DNA of 64,000 bases from CAVRCT01 sp963719645 (GTDB taxonomy: Bacteria; Pseudomonadota; Gammaproteobacteria; DSM-16500): NCBI GenBank assembly GCA_963719645.1, contig CAVRCT010000001.1:532449-596448 (forward strand), given 5' to 3'. Below are positions 50,698 to 60,307 of this stretch, one piece after another (the stretch's first letter is position 1; each line of letters opens with the position of its first letter). The notes under the pieces are model-generated. The model was given only the letters and a program-made list of their open reading frames with translations. It was not told the DNA's origin and ran no database searches. Made by a program: the position numbers and the translations under genes.

Positions 50698-52968
50698 ATG
50701 AATAATCAAGTATACCAGCATGCTGAAAGCTTTTTACCATGGAATCTGCAAGATAGCGTTTACAACAGCACAATATTCCCTTATTGGTCCTCGCAATCTT
50801 TATACTATTTTCAACAGTCAGAAACTGGAAAAGTATTAATAAAAATTGATAATCAATCAGGCCAAAAAGATGAAATTTTAGATTTTCAAATACTAGTTAA
50901 CACACTTTCCTCTCAAATAAAACAAAATGTAGATCCCGGAAAGCTAACACTGGATAAATTTACCATTCAAGAAAATCCACTGCGTTTATGCTTCCCTTAT
51001 GATAATTATAATTGGTACTTTAGTTTTGAAGATCGAAATTGTGTAAAAGATACGGAAATAAATACCGAATATCTTATATCTCCAGACAAGAATTGGATCT
51101 TATGGATAAAAAACCATAATCTTTTAATAAAAGATTTAATACATCATGAAGATTTTCATCTGACAACCGATGGCAAACACTACTATGATTATGCTTCTTC
51201 ACCGGAAACAAACACACGAGCAGTTACTCAACGTTTAGAAAAAACAAAACTGCCTCCTATTGCTCTTTGGTCACCCGATTCGAACAAAATTATTACGCAT
51301 AAACTAGATCAACGTAATGTTGAAGAACTTTTCCTTTTGCAAAACGCACCTGAAGGACGTCAGCGTCCTAAGCTACATAGTTATCGTATGTCGTTTTCTG
51401 GAGATGAAAACTTACCTCTAGCGGAATTAATAGTTGTTGATATCAACAATAAAACAATTACTCCACTCAAAACAGAAGCGCTTTTATCCCCATACTTAAC
51501 TCCTCTGGAGTTCAAATGGGTATGGTGGAGCAAAGACAGCCAGAAAGTATATTTTTTGCGTGAAACTCGTGGCTCAAAAGAGTTAATACTCTGTGTTGCA
51601 GATGCAAATACAGGCGTCACTCAAACATTAATCACAGAAAAAGCGGAAACCTATGTTGAGCCTAGCCAACTTTTTTTATGGCCACATCAAATTATTGTTC
51701 TAGGTGAAAAAAAGGAAATCATTTGGTTATCAGAACAAAGTGGGCTATCACATTTATATCTATATAAAATGGGAAGCAACACTGCTGAATATGCCATAAC
51801 ACAAGGAGAATGGTGTGTCAGAGAAGTACATTTTTATGATGGAAAATCTGATTGGCTATATTTTACTGCTTGCGGCTATCACAAAAATATGGATCCCTAC
51901 TATAAACAATTATTTCGCTGCCATCTTGATGGATCAAATTTCCAATGTCTCACTGAAGAAAATGCCTACCATGCAATTTCTATTTCGCCCAGCAATAATT
52001 GTTTTTTAGATACGTTCTCTACAATTGATACTGCGCCCATCAGTCTTTTAAAAGACATGAGTGGTAAATTGATATGCCACGTTGAAACAGCATATATAAA
52101 AGGACTTTCAGATTTAAACTGGGTGCCACCCGAGCGCATTTGTTTACAAGGAAGAGACGGCGCGACTTCTGTCTATGGAAATTTATATTTTCCTTCACAT
52201 TTTGATCCAGAAAAAAAGTATCCACTGATTGATCACATTTACCCAGGACCTCAACTTTACCGAACTTCACCCTATTTTACTCTCTATGGAGCTATCTTTC
52301 GCTCTACCTGGACAGCACAAGCATTAGCTGAGCTTGGATTTATCGTGCTGCATATCGATGGATTTGGCACACCTGGCAGATCTAAAGCATTTCATCATGC
52401 GACATATCAAAATATGTCAGACTGCGGCATTCCAGATCATGTGGCTGCCATTAAACAACTTGCAAACAAATATAGCTTTATTGATCTTGAGAGAATTGGT
52501 ATTACTGGATATTCAGGTGGTGGTTATGCAGCCACTCGCGCCATGTTGATGTTTCCAGAATTTTTTAAAGTTGCTGTTGCTGCAGCAGGAAACCATGATT
52601 TGCGTTGCTATCCGGCCAGTTACGGCGAAAAATATAATAGTTTAGATACTGCAACCTATGCAGACCAAAGTAATACCGCTCACGCAGAAAAACTGAAAGG
52701 AAAATTGTTACTGATTCATGGCGAAATGGATGATAATGTACATCCTTGTGCAACTATGCAATTGGTTGACGCACTCATCAAGCACAATAAAGATTTTGAT
52801 ATGTTAATTATGCCAAATCAAAATCATCGATCCACGTTCGATCATCCCTATTACTGGCGCAAACAATGGGATTATTTCGTTCAACATCTTTTGGAAGAAA
52901 CACCACCTAAAAATTATCAAGTCAAGCCTCCGATGTTGGCCGGATTTCCACAATTGTATGACTGGTAA
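50698..52968 (+). CDS. Prolyl oligopeptidase-family serine peptidase (DPP IV-like)
   Basis: 756 residues: an N-terminal beta-propeller (about 60-510, repeats such as WSPDSNKIITHKL and FKWVWWSKDSQKVYFLRET) followed by an alpha/beta-hydrolase domain. Nucleophile Ser606 in GYSGGGYAATRA, acid Asp678/679 in HGEMDDNVHP, and His710 in MPNQNHRS. Family S9 enzymes cut short peptides after Pro or Ala and some act on RiPP precursors. There is no signal peptide, so it is cytoplasmic. AAGGAAGC precedes the ATG. Intact; same direction as the regulator, 138 bases downstream. Confidence 0.9.
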   Translation: MNNQVYQHAESFLPWNLQDSVYNSTIFPYWSSQSLYYFQQSETGKVLIKIDNQSGQKDEILDFQILVNTLSSQIKQNVDPGKLTLDKFTIQENPLRLCFPYDNYNWYFSFEDRNCVKDTEINTEYLISPDKNWILWIKNHNLLIKDLIHHEDFHLTTDGKHYYDYASSPETNTRAVTQRLEKTKLPPIALWSPDSNKIITHKLDQRNVEELFLLQNAPEGRQRPKLHSYRMSFSGDENLPLAELIVVDINNKTITPLKTEALLSPYLTPLEFKWVWWSKDSQKVYFLRETRGSKELILCVADANTGVTQTLITEKAETYVEPSQLFLWPHQIIVLGEKKEIIWLSEQSGLSHLYLYKMGSNTAEYAITQGEWCVREVHFYDGKSDWLYFTACGYHKNMDPYYKQLFRCHLDGSNFQCLTEENAYHAISISPSNNCFLDTFSTIDTAPISLLKDMSGKLICHVETAYIKGLSDLNWVPPERICLQGRDGATSVYGNLYFPSHFDPEKKYPLIDHIYPGPQLYRTSPYFTLYGAIFRSTWTAQALAELGFIVLHIDGFGTPGRSKAFHHATYQNMSDCGIPDHVAAIKQLANKYSFIDLERIGITGYSGGGYAATRAMLMFPEFFKVAVAAAGNHDLRCYPASYGEKYNSLDTATYADQSNTAHAEKLKGKLLLIHGEMDDNVHPCATMQLVDALIKHNKDFDMLIMPNQNHRSTFDHPYYWRKQWDYFVQHLLEETPPKNYQVKPPMLAGFPQLYDW

Positions 52969-52984
52969 AACAAACTTTTCAATT

Positions 52985-53130
52985 TTTAAAAAGAATTTAC
53001 CATCTGCAACAATTACAATTGGTCTTTCATCTGTTAACGTTTCTTATGGTATATCCTTTACCAGTTAAAACAGATGCAAACAGAAAATCAGGCTTTTCAA
53101 AAACATGTCTATTCATCAAGTCAGAACTTT
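52985..53130 (-). pseudogene. Second cupin remnant (C-terminal piece)
   Basis: The minus strand reads RHVFEKPDFLFASVLTGKGY, then with shifts LTDERPIVIVADGKF. This parallels the end of the cupin at 43748-44094 (RIFRSGDVFL.ASDLTGKGH, LTDGRSIVIISDE), and the nucleotide sequences are similar as well. The rest of the gene is unrecognisable. The two related relics bracket the operon, regulator and peptidase genes. The other bases of 52969-53275 show no gene. Confidence 0.6.
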
Positions 53131-53275
53131 CATGCTCAAAGTCAATATAGTGTTATAGTATTATTGGCCATACAGTGTTTCATCCAATCAAACTATGATG
53201 TTAGAATTGATGGTGATTATAAACATGACTTGAATTAGCTGTTTTCTGAATAAATATCAAAGAGTAGGTATCTCC

Positions 53276-53929
53276 ATGCATTTAATACTATATAGCTTCC
53301 GAATCTGCCCATTTGTGGAAAGAACCAACATATTACTTAATGAAAAAAATATCCAATGCGAACGAGTTTATGTTGATATACGAAACAAGCCTGACTGGTT
53401 TTTAAAGCTCTCCCCTTTGGGGAAAGTCCCTGTCCTATGTGCGGATGATACAGTAATTTTTGAATCGACAGTTATTAATGAATTTCTTGATGAAACGTCA
53501 TTGACTACATCTTTGCATCCTGGAAATCCAATTCAGAAAGCACACAATCGATCTTGGATAGAATGGGGCAGCGCTCTTGTTTTTGATGCTTACTACATGA
53601 CATTATCGGCGAATAAAGATGAATTTGCTGAGAAACGAAAGATTGTAGACTCTAAACTTATACTTCTTGAAGAACAATTAAAAAATGCTCCATTTTTTAA
53701 TGGAGAACAGTTTTCTATGATTGATCTTTCCTATGCGCCACTTTTTCGTCGATTTGATAGCTTAATGCGACAATATTCCATTCATATTCTTGAACAATAT
53801 TCGAAATTACAGGCTTGGTCGAATCAGATATTGGAAAGATCAACTGTACAAAATGGATTTTCTCATAATTTTGATGAAGAGTTTTCTCAGCTATTAGAGC
53901 TTAAAAAAAGTTTTTTAGTAGCAAAATAG
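53276..53929 (+). CDS. Glutathione S-transferase-like protein
   Basis: 217 residues. The N-terminal thioredoxin-like domain begins LILYSFRICPFVERTNILLN with Cys11 in the active-site position (CPF, as in omega/beta-type and SspA-like GSTs), has GKVPVLCADDTVIFESTVIN (cis-Pro and ES motif that bind glutathione), and a helical C-terminal domain with FFNGEQFSMIDLSYAPLFRR (the conserved D). Possible roles are conjugation, thiol transfer or isomerisation on a cluster intermediate. AAAGAGTAGGT lies upstream of the ATG. Confidence 0.88.
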   Translation: MHLILYSFRICPFVERTNILLNEKNIQCERVYVDIRNKPDWFLKLSPLGKVPVLCADDTVIFESTVINEFLDETSLTTSLHPGNPIQKAHNRSWIEWGSALVFDAYYMTLSANKDEFAEKRKIVDSKLILLEEQLKNAPFFNGEQFSMIDLSYAPLFRRFDSLMRQYSIHILEQYSKLQAWSNQILERSTVQNGFSHNFDEEFSQLLELKKSFLVAK

Positions 53930-54062
53930 CTGCCGAGTTTTTCTATACATAGGCTTTCCTGTTATTTGTTGAATTATTTTAGTTAAATTTGAATTCGTTA
54001 AAATTTGCCGCATCGTCTAATATTTTTAATAATAATTATGACAAGATCAGTCTAAAGAACGT

Positions 54063-55379
54063 TTATAAAAAAATATTCTTTATCCTTTCAGCTTCACGCA
54101 ATCCAGACAAATACGCGCCGTGCGTTGTAGCTAGATATTTAGAACACGTAGCTTCACCAGCAAAAAATAATCGATCAGAAATAGGCTTTGCCAGTACCTC
54201 ACAATCATCTACGCTAGCCCCTGTTTTAATATACGAATAAGATCCATAACTATAAGAGTCTTGTGACCAACGTGTATTTATATAGGCTTCAGGTTCAGGA
54301 ATTTGTTCTCCAAAAATCTTCTTAAAGTTAAGCATGACCTCATTTATCAGCTGATCATCTGAAAGCTCCTCTAATTGCCGCGCACTCTCTCCCCCTCTGT
54401 AGCCAACTAAAATTGCTTGATTAATAAAATGATGCAAATTATAAAACGTTGAAATTGATGGGATATTAAACTGAGTAAAATACATTGCATGCAACTGATT
54501 TGGCCAAAAAACTACTGGGAATTTAATTGCTGTAATATTAAATAAACCCATCCCTAATTTCTGAATCGAATTTTTTTTATCAGTGGGCAAAGGTGGATCG
54601 AATGTAATCGCATTTTTTTTAAGAACACCTAATGGCACGGTAATAATAACCGCATTCGCACGAAAAATTTCATTTTCAGTTACTACTTCAACTTCATTTG
54701 ATTGTATGATGATTTTTACCACCGTGGTATTCAACTTTACTCGACAACCTTTTAAAAGACCATCAAGTATCGGTCTATAACTGCTAATTAAATAACAATG
54801 ATCACCCGGCAAACTTTCTTCTGAATCCCAATATCGAGCGGATAGAGACTCACCACTGGCGCCAAGATACGCTTCCAAACTTGTGAGCTTTTTTCGATAA
54901 AGATCCCACTCGGTTATAGAAAAATTTTCGTGTTTTGCAACAACTGCTAATGCATCAGCTAACGAAATATCTTCTTTATTTTGTAAAGCAAATTCTTTAG
55001 CTTTGGATAATAGTGAACTGAATTTTTCTTCGAAGCTGAGAACAATATCACGGAGAATGATATGACCACCTTGGTCATATATAACTGATTTGCTTTGATC
55101 AAAGGCAGCATATTGTGCATGATACTGATCAGCTAGGGATGCAATAGGATTATTTTTATTTCCATGAATCCAACCTGCTCCTTTACCGAAAGGAATTCCT
55201 AACGTATCATCAGTCCAAATCCGTCCGCCACAACGCGATCGCGCTTCTAATATTGTTACGTCAAATCCATAGTCGTTTAGCCGATTGCATGCAGCAATCC
55301 CAGCAAGACCCGCCCCGATGATAAGAATCTTTTTTTTATCAGACTTAATGGGAAAGCCTCCTTCTAAAATACCAGACAC
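54063..55379 (-). CDS. Flavin amine oxidase 1 (monoamine oxidase family)
   Basis: 438 residues. FAD-binding GAGLAG (22-27) with LEARSRCGGRIW (44-55), then a substrate domain and the C-terminal FFAGEATCSKYLATTHGAYL block. These enzymes oxidise amines to imines with FAD. The closest relative in the window is the oxidase at 58862-60151. The start is uncertain: the only conventional start is GTG 55379, which lacks a good site, while AAGGAGG is followed seven bases later by ATT (55347-55349), just where the paralogue begins; the true start may be that ATT or a mutated ATG. No signal peptide. Confidence 0.88.
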   Translation of the reverse strand: MSGILEGGFPIKSDKKKILIIGAGLAGIAACNRLNDYGFDVTILEARSRCGGRIWTDDTLGIPFGKGAGWIHGNKNNPIASLADQYHAQYAAFDQSKSVIYDQGGHIILRDIVLSFEEKFSSLLSKAKEFALQNKEDISLADALAVVAKHENFSITEWDLYRKKLTSLEAYLGASGESLSARYWDSEESLPGDHCYLISSYRPILDGLLKGCRVKLNTTVVKIIIQSNEVEVVTENEIFRANAVIITVPLGVLKKNAITFDPPLPTDKKNSIQKLGMGLFNITAIKFPVVFWPNQLHAMYFTQFNIPSISTFYNLHHFINQAILVGYRGGESARQLEELSDDQLINEVMLNFKKIFGEQIPEPEAYINTRWSQDSYSYGSYSYIKTGASVDDCEVLAKPISDRLFFAGEATCSKYLATTHGAYLSGLREAERIKNIFL

Positions 55380-55444
55380 GTCCAGATAAGGACCGTTATC
55401 CAGCCTTAATTTCTTTCAGCAAGTGAATACACTATGCAAAACCA

Positions 55445-56170
55445 CTACCCCTCAATGACTCGAACCCTACATTCCATTAAAATCTCTTTAATAGCTACTG
55501 CCGATGACAGGTTTAACAAATAATCGATTGTTTGAACAATATCCTCTACTTGTATCATCTGGTGCTTATCCATATCAATATCTGAAGTCATGTCCGTTGC
55601 CACCCAGTTCGGGCATATCGCTGTCACATAAATTCCATAACTTGCTAATTCTTGGTAAAGCGCCTCGTTTAGACCTATCACACCAAATTTAGAAGCTGCA
55701 TACCCGCCTAGTTGTTTTCTTGCAACTTTACCTGATCGAGATGCGATATTAATAATGCGTCCACTCATATTTTTTTTCATAAACGGTGAAACAATTTGAA
55801 TGAAATTAAATGTACCAATTAAATTGGTATTAATCATTTTCATAAATTCATCTGGAGATAAATCACTGGTTCCTCGCTTAACATAACCTGCATTATTACA
55901 AAGAAAATCAATTGAGCCCGTCTGATCAATAAAATTCTCCACACTTTCCTTTACTTTGTCATAATCCGAGACGTCTATTGCAGAAATGACAGGAGGGATA
56001 ATATTAGACCCTAGGTTCATTATATTTTCAGCAGCATTTTTTAAATTTTCATGATTTCTTGAAATTAACAGTAATCGATAACCTTTTGTGGCTAGGTATT
56101 TTGCAATAGCATAACCAATTCCTTGACTTGCACCAGTGACGACTGCAACTGGGTTAGATTTGATTGTCAT
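55445..56170 (-). CDS. Short-chain dehydrogenase/reductase
   Basis: 241 residues of classical SDR type: TGASQGIG (12-19) for NAD(P), LCNNAGYV (90-97), catalytic Ser144 (NIASRSG), Tyr157 and Lys161 (YAASK). It should reduce a ketone or oxidise an alcohol using NAD(P)H. Arg at position 38 after the second strand (LISRNH) favours NADP. Sits 65 bases upstream of the amine oxidase in the same direction. Confidence 0.9.
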   Translation of the reverse strand: MTIKSNPVAVVTGASQGIGYAIAKYLATKGYRLLLISRNHENLKNAAENIMNLGSNIIPPVISAIDVSDYDKVKESVENFIDQTGSIDFLCNNAGYVKRGTSDLSPDEFMKMINTNLIGTFNFIQIVSPFMKKNMSGRIINIASRSGKVARKQLGGYAASKFGVIGLNEALYQELASYGIYVTAICPNWVATDMTSDIDMDKHQMIQVEDIVQTIDYLLNLSSAVAIKEILMECRVRVIEG

Positions 56171-56258
56171 TTAAATATTGTCCTTTGATTATAAAAATTG
56201 CACGACCTTAAACGGGCTAAATAAAAAATATGACAAATAATAATATATTTTTTATATC

Positions 56259-57065
56259 CTATTTCTTTCCAAAAATTTGTGTCATACGGCATTGACCAAG
56301 TAAGGAGTTTTTTTGATTGACCAGTTCCTTCTCTATTTGAGAAATCATTATATCCACTTCATTCTCACTTGCTAAACCAAGTGAAACATATTGTGGCTTG
56401 CAACTCTTCGCAGACATAGGTGCTGTTAATTGAAGTCTTTTATCAGTAATTGCAGGTTGAGAAAAATTAATATGGATATGAGAGAATCCAACTTCATTAA
56501 AAAGCTGATACATTTTGGAACCAAGATCAGGATCACAATTTCTTCTTTTCATAAATTCACAGAGTAAATGGATGTGCTTTTCAAATGCTTCAGATTTCGG
56601 GGTAGAAAAGCAAGAACTAATGTCAGGCTCCTCACATGCTACGAGTCCGTCGTCCTTTATCTGACTCAACATAAGTCGAAGTACTTTTTGTGGATCAACA
56701 ACGTGTACTAATACCATTCTGCAATACACAACATCAAATTTTTCATTTAACACAGATAAATTTTCCGCTGCTAGTACTTTTAAAGTGACATTTTTATGTT
56801 TCTCATCATTCATTTTATCTTGTGAAATTGCAATTTGCTCTGGATTTACATCAATTGCAGTGACTTTACCATTAAAACCTACTTTTTTTGCAAACATCGC
56901 GGTCTCATCACCGCCCCCGCATCCCACTACTAAAACACTCATGCCCTCGATGATCTTAAGATGATTTATAAACTCTTCAGTTCCTTTTGCAAAGCATTCA
57001 TGCTGTATTGACAATCTTTCCTTGTCACTGCCACCTACTGATGCCACATAATGCATGGAAGACAT
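56259..57065 (-). CDS. SAM-dependent methyltransferase (class I)
   Basis: 268 residues. Motif I MSVLVVGCGGGDETAMFAKK (42-61), acidic loop VTAIDVNPEQIAIS, motif post-I AENLSVLNEKFDVVYCRMVL and VACEEPDISSCF. The C-terminal part is variable and probably binds the substrate. It resembles the methyltransferase half of the racemase fusion (YCRMVLVHV versus YCRWLLVHL), hinting at common ancestry. First gene of the minus-strand unit methyltransferase-SDR-amine oxidase. Confidence 0.88.
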   Translation of the reverse strand: MSSMHYVASVGGSDKERLSIQHECFAKGTEEFINHLKIIEGMSVLVVGCGGGDETAMFAKKVGFNGKVTAIDVNPEQIAISQDKMNDEKHKNVTLKVLAAENLSVLNEKFDVVYCRMVLVHVVDPQKVLRLMLSQIKDDGLVACEEPDISSCFSTPKSEAFEKHIHLLCEFMKRRNCDPDLGSKMYQLFNEVGFSHIHINFSQPAITDKRLQLTAPMSAKSCKPQYVSLGLASENEVDIMISQIEKELVNQKNSLLGQCRMTQIFGKK

Positions 57066-57285
57066 ATTGTATCCCGATGATCTGCTAATGTTATTTTAGA
57101 TTAATACTGATTTGTTATATGATACGCATATCCACTTCAAAAATCACTTAAGTCCAAAATCCTTTTGCTAAGTAGCCAACATCACAAACTTGGATATGGA
57201 TCGGTTAAGTATATGAGTTGACTCAATAAAATGCGTCTTCTCTTAATAGAATACACATAAAACATAACTTTCTGGAGTTATAGCC

Positions 57286-58701
57286 ATGTTACTAACAAAT
57301 AAACATAATGAATCGCCAAACAATGCGATTTTAGGCATCGCACAAAAGTTTATCTTATCGCGTGTCTTGATGATGTTTGCAGAACTCCAATTAGGAAAAA
57401 TCTTAGATAATGGCCCCATCAGCCTGGCGGAAATTGCAAAACTGTTAAATGTCCATCCTTTAGCATTAAAACGCTTTTTACGCTTATTAACTGCTCACGA
57501 TATTGTTTTAGACTTAGGAAACGACAGATATGAATCTACTAATATGTCCTGCGATTTCTACAAAATACTCAATGCCAAACTTATTGACGATTACAATAGC
57601 TTAGATAACGCGCTCGATGCCTTAAAAAGTGATAAGAAAATTTTTTCGGAAGATTTTAATATTTCCTTATGTGAGTATTTGAATAAATACCTAACAGAGT
57701 CAACTAAAGATGGCCTTCTAAAAATGGCACATGAATTTATATTAGCAAAGACTGTCATGAACGCAGCTGAAATTGGATTAGATACGCTATTGAGACAAGA
57801 ACCGCTGTCTTCAGATGAAATTGCATCAAAGCTAGGCATTTCTTCTCAAATTATTAAAACCTATCTACAAATTCTTAGTCAACAAGGAATCGTAGAAGAA
57901 CCAACAGCTAACTTTTATAAATCTACCCCACTTTCAGACTGCTTTAATCGTATCTTAAGCCCTCATATACTTGATGGCTACAAAGTATTTAATGGCGCAC
58001 TTCACACATTGCAAACAAATACTGGCGCCTGGGAGCGTGTTTTTGGCAAAAGCTTTTATGAATACTTAAACCAAAACAATGACAAATTACAAATGTTTAA
58101 AGAGTGGTGTATTTTGTCTGCCATTGATTGGTTGCCACCAATAGTTTCCTTTTGTAATTTTCCCTCTGCAAAAATTTTAGTTGATGTTGGCGGTGGAGGT
58201 GGACAATTTGCTGCATCTGTTTTGCAAAAAAATCCCCATATGAACGCTGTGTTATTTGATCAACCTAGCATTATAGCGGGCACTGACAAAAGTGAAGTCT
58301 TCAAAGTATTGCATGATCGTATTCACTTTGTCGGAGGAGATTTTTTTCAATCAATACCAACTGGTGGTGACATATACACTATCTGCAGAACACTATTAAA
58401 TTGGGATGATGAAAGAGCAATACAAATAATTAATAATTGTCATACGGCTATGAACGGTAAAGGCAAATTGTGGATAATAGATTTCCTTGTTCCAAGCCCC
58501 GATCATCCCAAGTATCCACGAGCAGTCATTAATGATATTTCTTTATTTGTACTTCTTAATAGCGCTATCCGTACAGAGCAGGAATGGCGAACACTTCTGT
58601 CAAAAACTTTATTTACGGTTTCAAACATTACTATTACACAAGATGACATAAAGCCCGAACCCTATTATCCGATGTGTATTATTGAAGCTATTCCACGATA
58701 A
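57286..58701 (+). CDS. O-methyltransferase-fold protein with doubled N-terminal domain and no catalytic His
   Basis: 471 residues, longer than usual class II O-methyltransferases (about 340). Two copies of the dimerisation/winged-helix domain occur: about 13-95 (FILSRVLMMFAELQLGKILD, LAEIAKLLNVHPLALKRFLR) and about 145-225 (FILAKTVMNAAEIGLDTLLR, SDEIASKLGISSQIIKTYLQ). The SAM domain has LVDVGGGGGQ (298-307) and DFFQSIPTGGDIY. The catalytic segment normally HDW reads LLNWDDE (370-376), so the His base is Leu and the Asp is Asn. It may have lost methylation and act like non-methylating relatives, or methylate by proximity. GGAG lies 9 bases before the ATG. Confidence 0.85.
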   Translation: MLLTNKHNESPNNAILGIAQKFILSRVLMMFAELQLGKILDNGPISLAEIAKLLNVHPLALKRFLRLLTAHDIVLDLGNDRYESTNMSCDFYKILNAKLIDDYNSLDNALDALKSDKKIFSEDFNISLCEYLNKYLTESTKDGLLKMAHEFILAKTVMNAAEIGLDTLLRQEPLSSDEIASKLGISSQIIKTYLQILSQQGIVEEPTANFYKSTPLSDCFNRILSPHILDGYKVFNGALHTLQTNTGAWERVFGKSFYEYLNQNNDKLQMFKEWCILSAIDWLPPIVSFCNFPSAKILVDVGGGGGQFAASVLQKNPHMNAVLFDQPSIIAGTDKSEVFKVLHDRIHFVGGDFFQSIPTGGDIYTICRTLLNWDDERAIQIINNCHTAMNGKGKLWIIDFLVPSPDHPKYPRAVINDISLFVLLNSAIRTEQEWRTLLSKTLFTVSNITITQDDIKPEPYYPMCIIEAIPR

Positions 58702-58861
58702 AAGAATACTTAAAGTGTCTTACTATCCTAAGGAATTTGTCCTCACATTTTCGAGCGCGTTGCTTGCCAATGCTCAAAATAATATTAATCCATCATAAAT
58801 TAGCTCAAGTAATTAAATTTAAGACTACGATGTCACGCAGCTCTGCCGCAAGCAATCAAAC

Positions 58862-60151
58862 TTAGTACAAACTAATTATTTTATCAGCTTCACGAATACC
58901 TGATAAATAAGCTCCATGAGTAGTAGCAGGATATTTTGAACATGTTGCTTCACCAGCAAAAAAAATCCGATTTGAAATAGAACTAGCTATGCTTTCACAA
59001 TCTTGATGACTAGCACCTATTGAAAAATAAGAATACGAGCCATAACTAAATGGATCCTGCATCCATCTGGTATTCATACAAAATTCCGGGTCAGGAATTT
59101 GTAATCCAAAAATTTTTCTCAGGTTCTCCATGGTTTTTCCAATTAACTCTGCATCAGAAAAACTTTCTATCGCTTGCCCTCTTTCACCACCGTAAGTACC
59201 AATTAAAATTGGTTGCCCATTAAAATGATGCAAATTAAAAAAGAATGAAATTGAAGAATGGTCGAATTGACCAAATCGAAAAGCATGACTTTCAGCAGGC
59301 CAAAAAGAGAAAGGAAACTTGAATGAAGCAATATTTAGTAAGCCCATTCCTAGTCTGTCAATTGCTTGCTGTTTATCGTGAGGCAAAGGTGGGTTAAAAG
59401 TGATTTTTCGTTTTTTTAACACTCCGAGAGGTACAGTGACAATGACATGATCTGCAAAAAAAACTTCATCTTCAGTTGCGATTTCAATGCCTTGTTCACG
59501 TATATTAATCGTATTAACTACTGAGTTTAACTGGATTGAACATTTTCTTTTAATGTCTTCAATGATTGGCTCAAAGCCATCAAGCAAATAACAGGTTTCT
59601 CCAGGCCAAATTTCTTCATCATCCCAGTATCGACCTGAAAGATGGTTATAAGTCGCCCCAAGATAGTCTTCAAATCTAAAAAGCCTTGCCTTAAGCATAT
59701 CTTCTTCGGTTGATGAAAATTTTTTTTCTTTCAAAACAGTTGCTAATGCGAAAGACAATGAAATATCACATTTTTCACTGAAAGAGAAGTTTTTTGCTTC
59801 TAATAGCATTAAATCAAATTTTTTATTAAATTTTAGGACTTCATCATTCGCAATTGGAAAACCATTTCTGTCGTAATACAGAAATTTACCCATATCCATA
59901 ACAACCATTTTTGCATCGTCTTTTTTGGCTAATTTCGCAATAGGATTATCATCGACTCCATGTATCCAGGAAGCGCCTCGATTAAACGGTAGACCTGATT
60001 GATACTCTGTCCAGATGCGGCCACCGCAGCGGTTACGAGCCTCTAAAATTTTTACATTAAAACCTTGCTCAACCAGGCGCACACACGCAGAAAGGCCAGC
60101 AATACCGCCACCCATGATAATTACATTCTTTTTAACATTTTCTTTAGTCAT
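58862..60151 (-). CDS. Flavin amine oxidase 2 (paralogue of oxidase 1)
   Basis: 429 residues. GGGIAG (14-19), LEARNRCGGRIW, the WPGETCYLLDGFEPI segment and the C-terminal FFAGEATCSKYPATTHGAYL. Large stretches match oxidase 1 at 54063 (for example FDPPLP/FNPPLP, NTRW.QD..SYGSYSY). Both should be FAD-dependent and cytoplasmic. Two divergent paralogues in one cluster suggest two successive amine or amino-acid oxidations. GGAGG lies upstream of the ATG (about 13 bases). Confidence 0.9.
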   Translation of the reverse strand: MTKENVKKNVIIMGGGIAGLSACVRLVEQGFNVKILEARNRCGGRIWTEYQSGLPFNRGASWIHGVDDNPIAKLAKKDDAKMVVMDMGKFLYYDRNGFPIANDEVLKFNKKFDLMLLEAKNFSFSEKCDISLSFALATVLKEKKFSSTEEDMLKARLFRFEDYLGATYNHLSGRYWDDEEIWPGETCYLLDGFEPIIEDIKRKCSIQLNSVVNTINIREQGIEIATEDEVFFADHVIVTVPLGVLKKRKITFNPPLPHDKQQAIDRLGMGLLNIASFKFPFSFWPAESHAFRFGQFDHSSISFFFNLHHFNGQPILIGTYGGERGQAIESFSDAELIGKTMENLRKIFGLQIPDPEFCMNTRWMQDPFSYGSYSYFSIGASHQDCESIASSISNRIFFAGEATCSKYPATTHGAYLSGIREADKIISLY

Positions 60152-60307
60152 GACACTCGGAGGATCAATTTATTACTTTCATGCTACCTGATAGATTACG
60201 CCATCGCAAATTTATAGCCTCCCCCACCTTTAATCAGTACTCTTTTGAGCTATTGTAATATTAATGTAAAATGAGATTTATTTTCAAAAGATGGGCAAGA
60301 CAAAATC

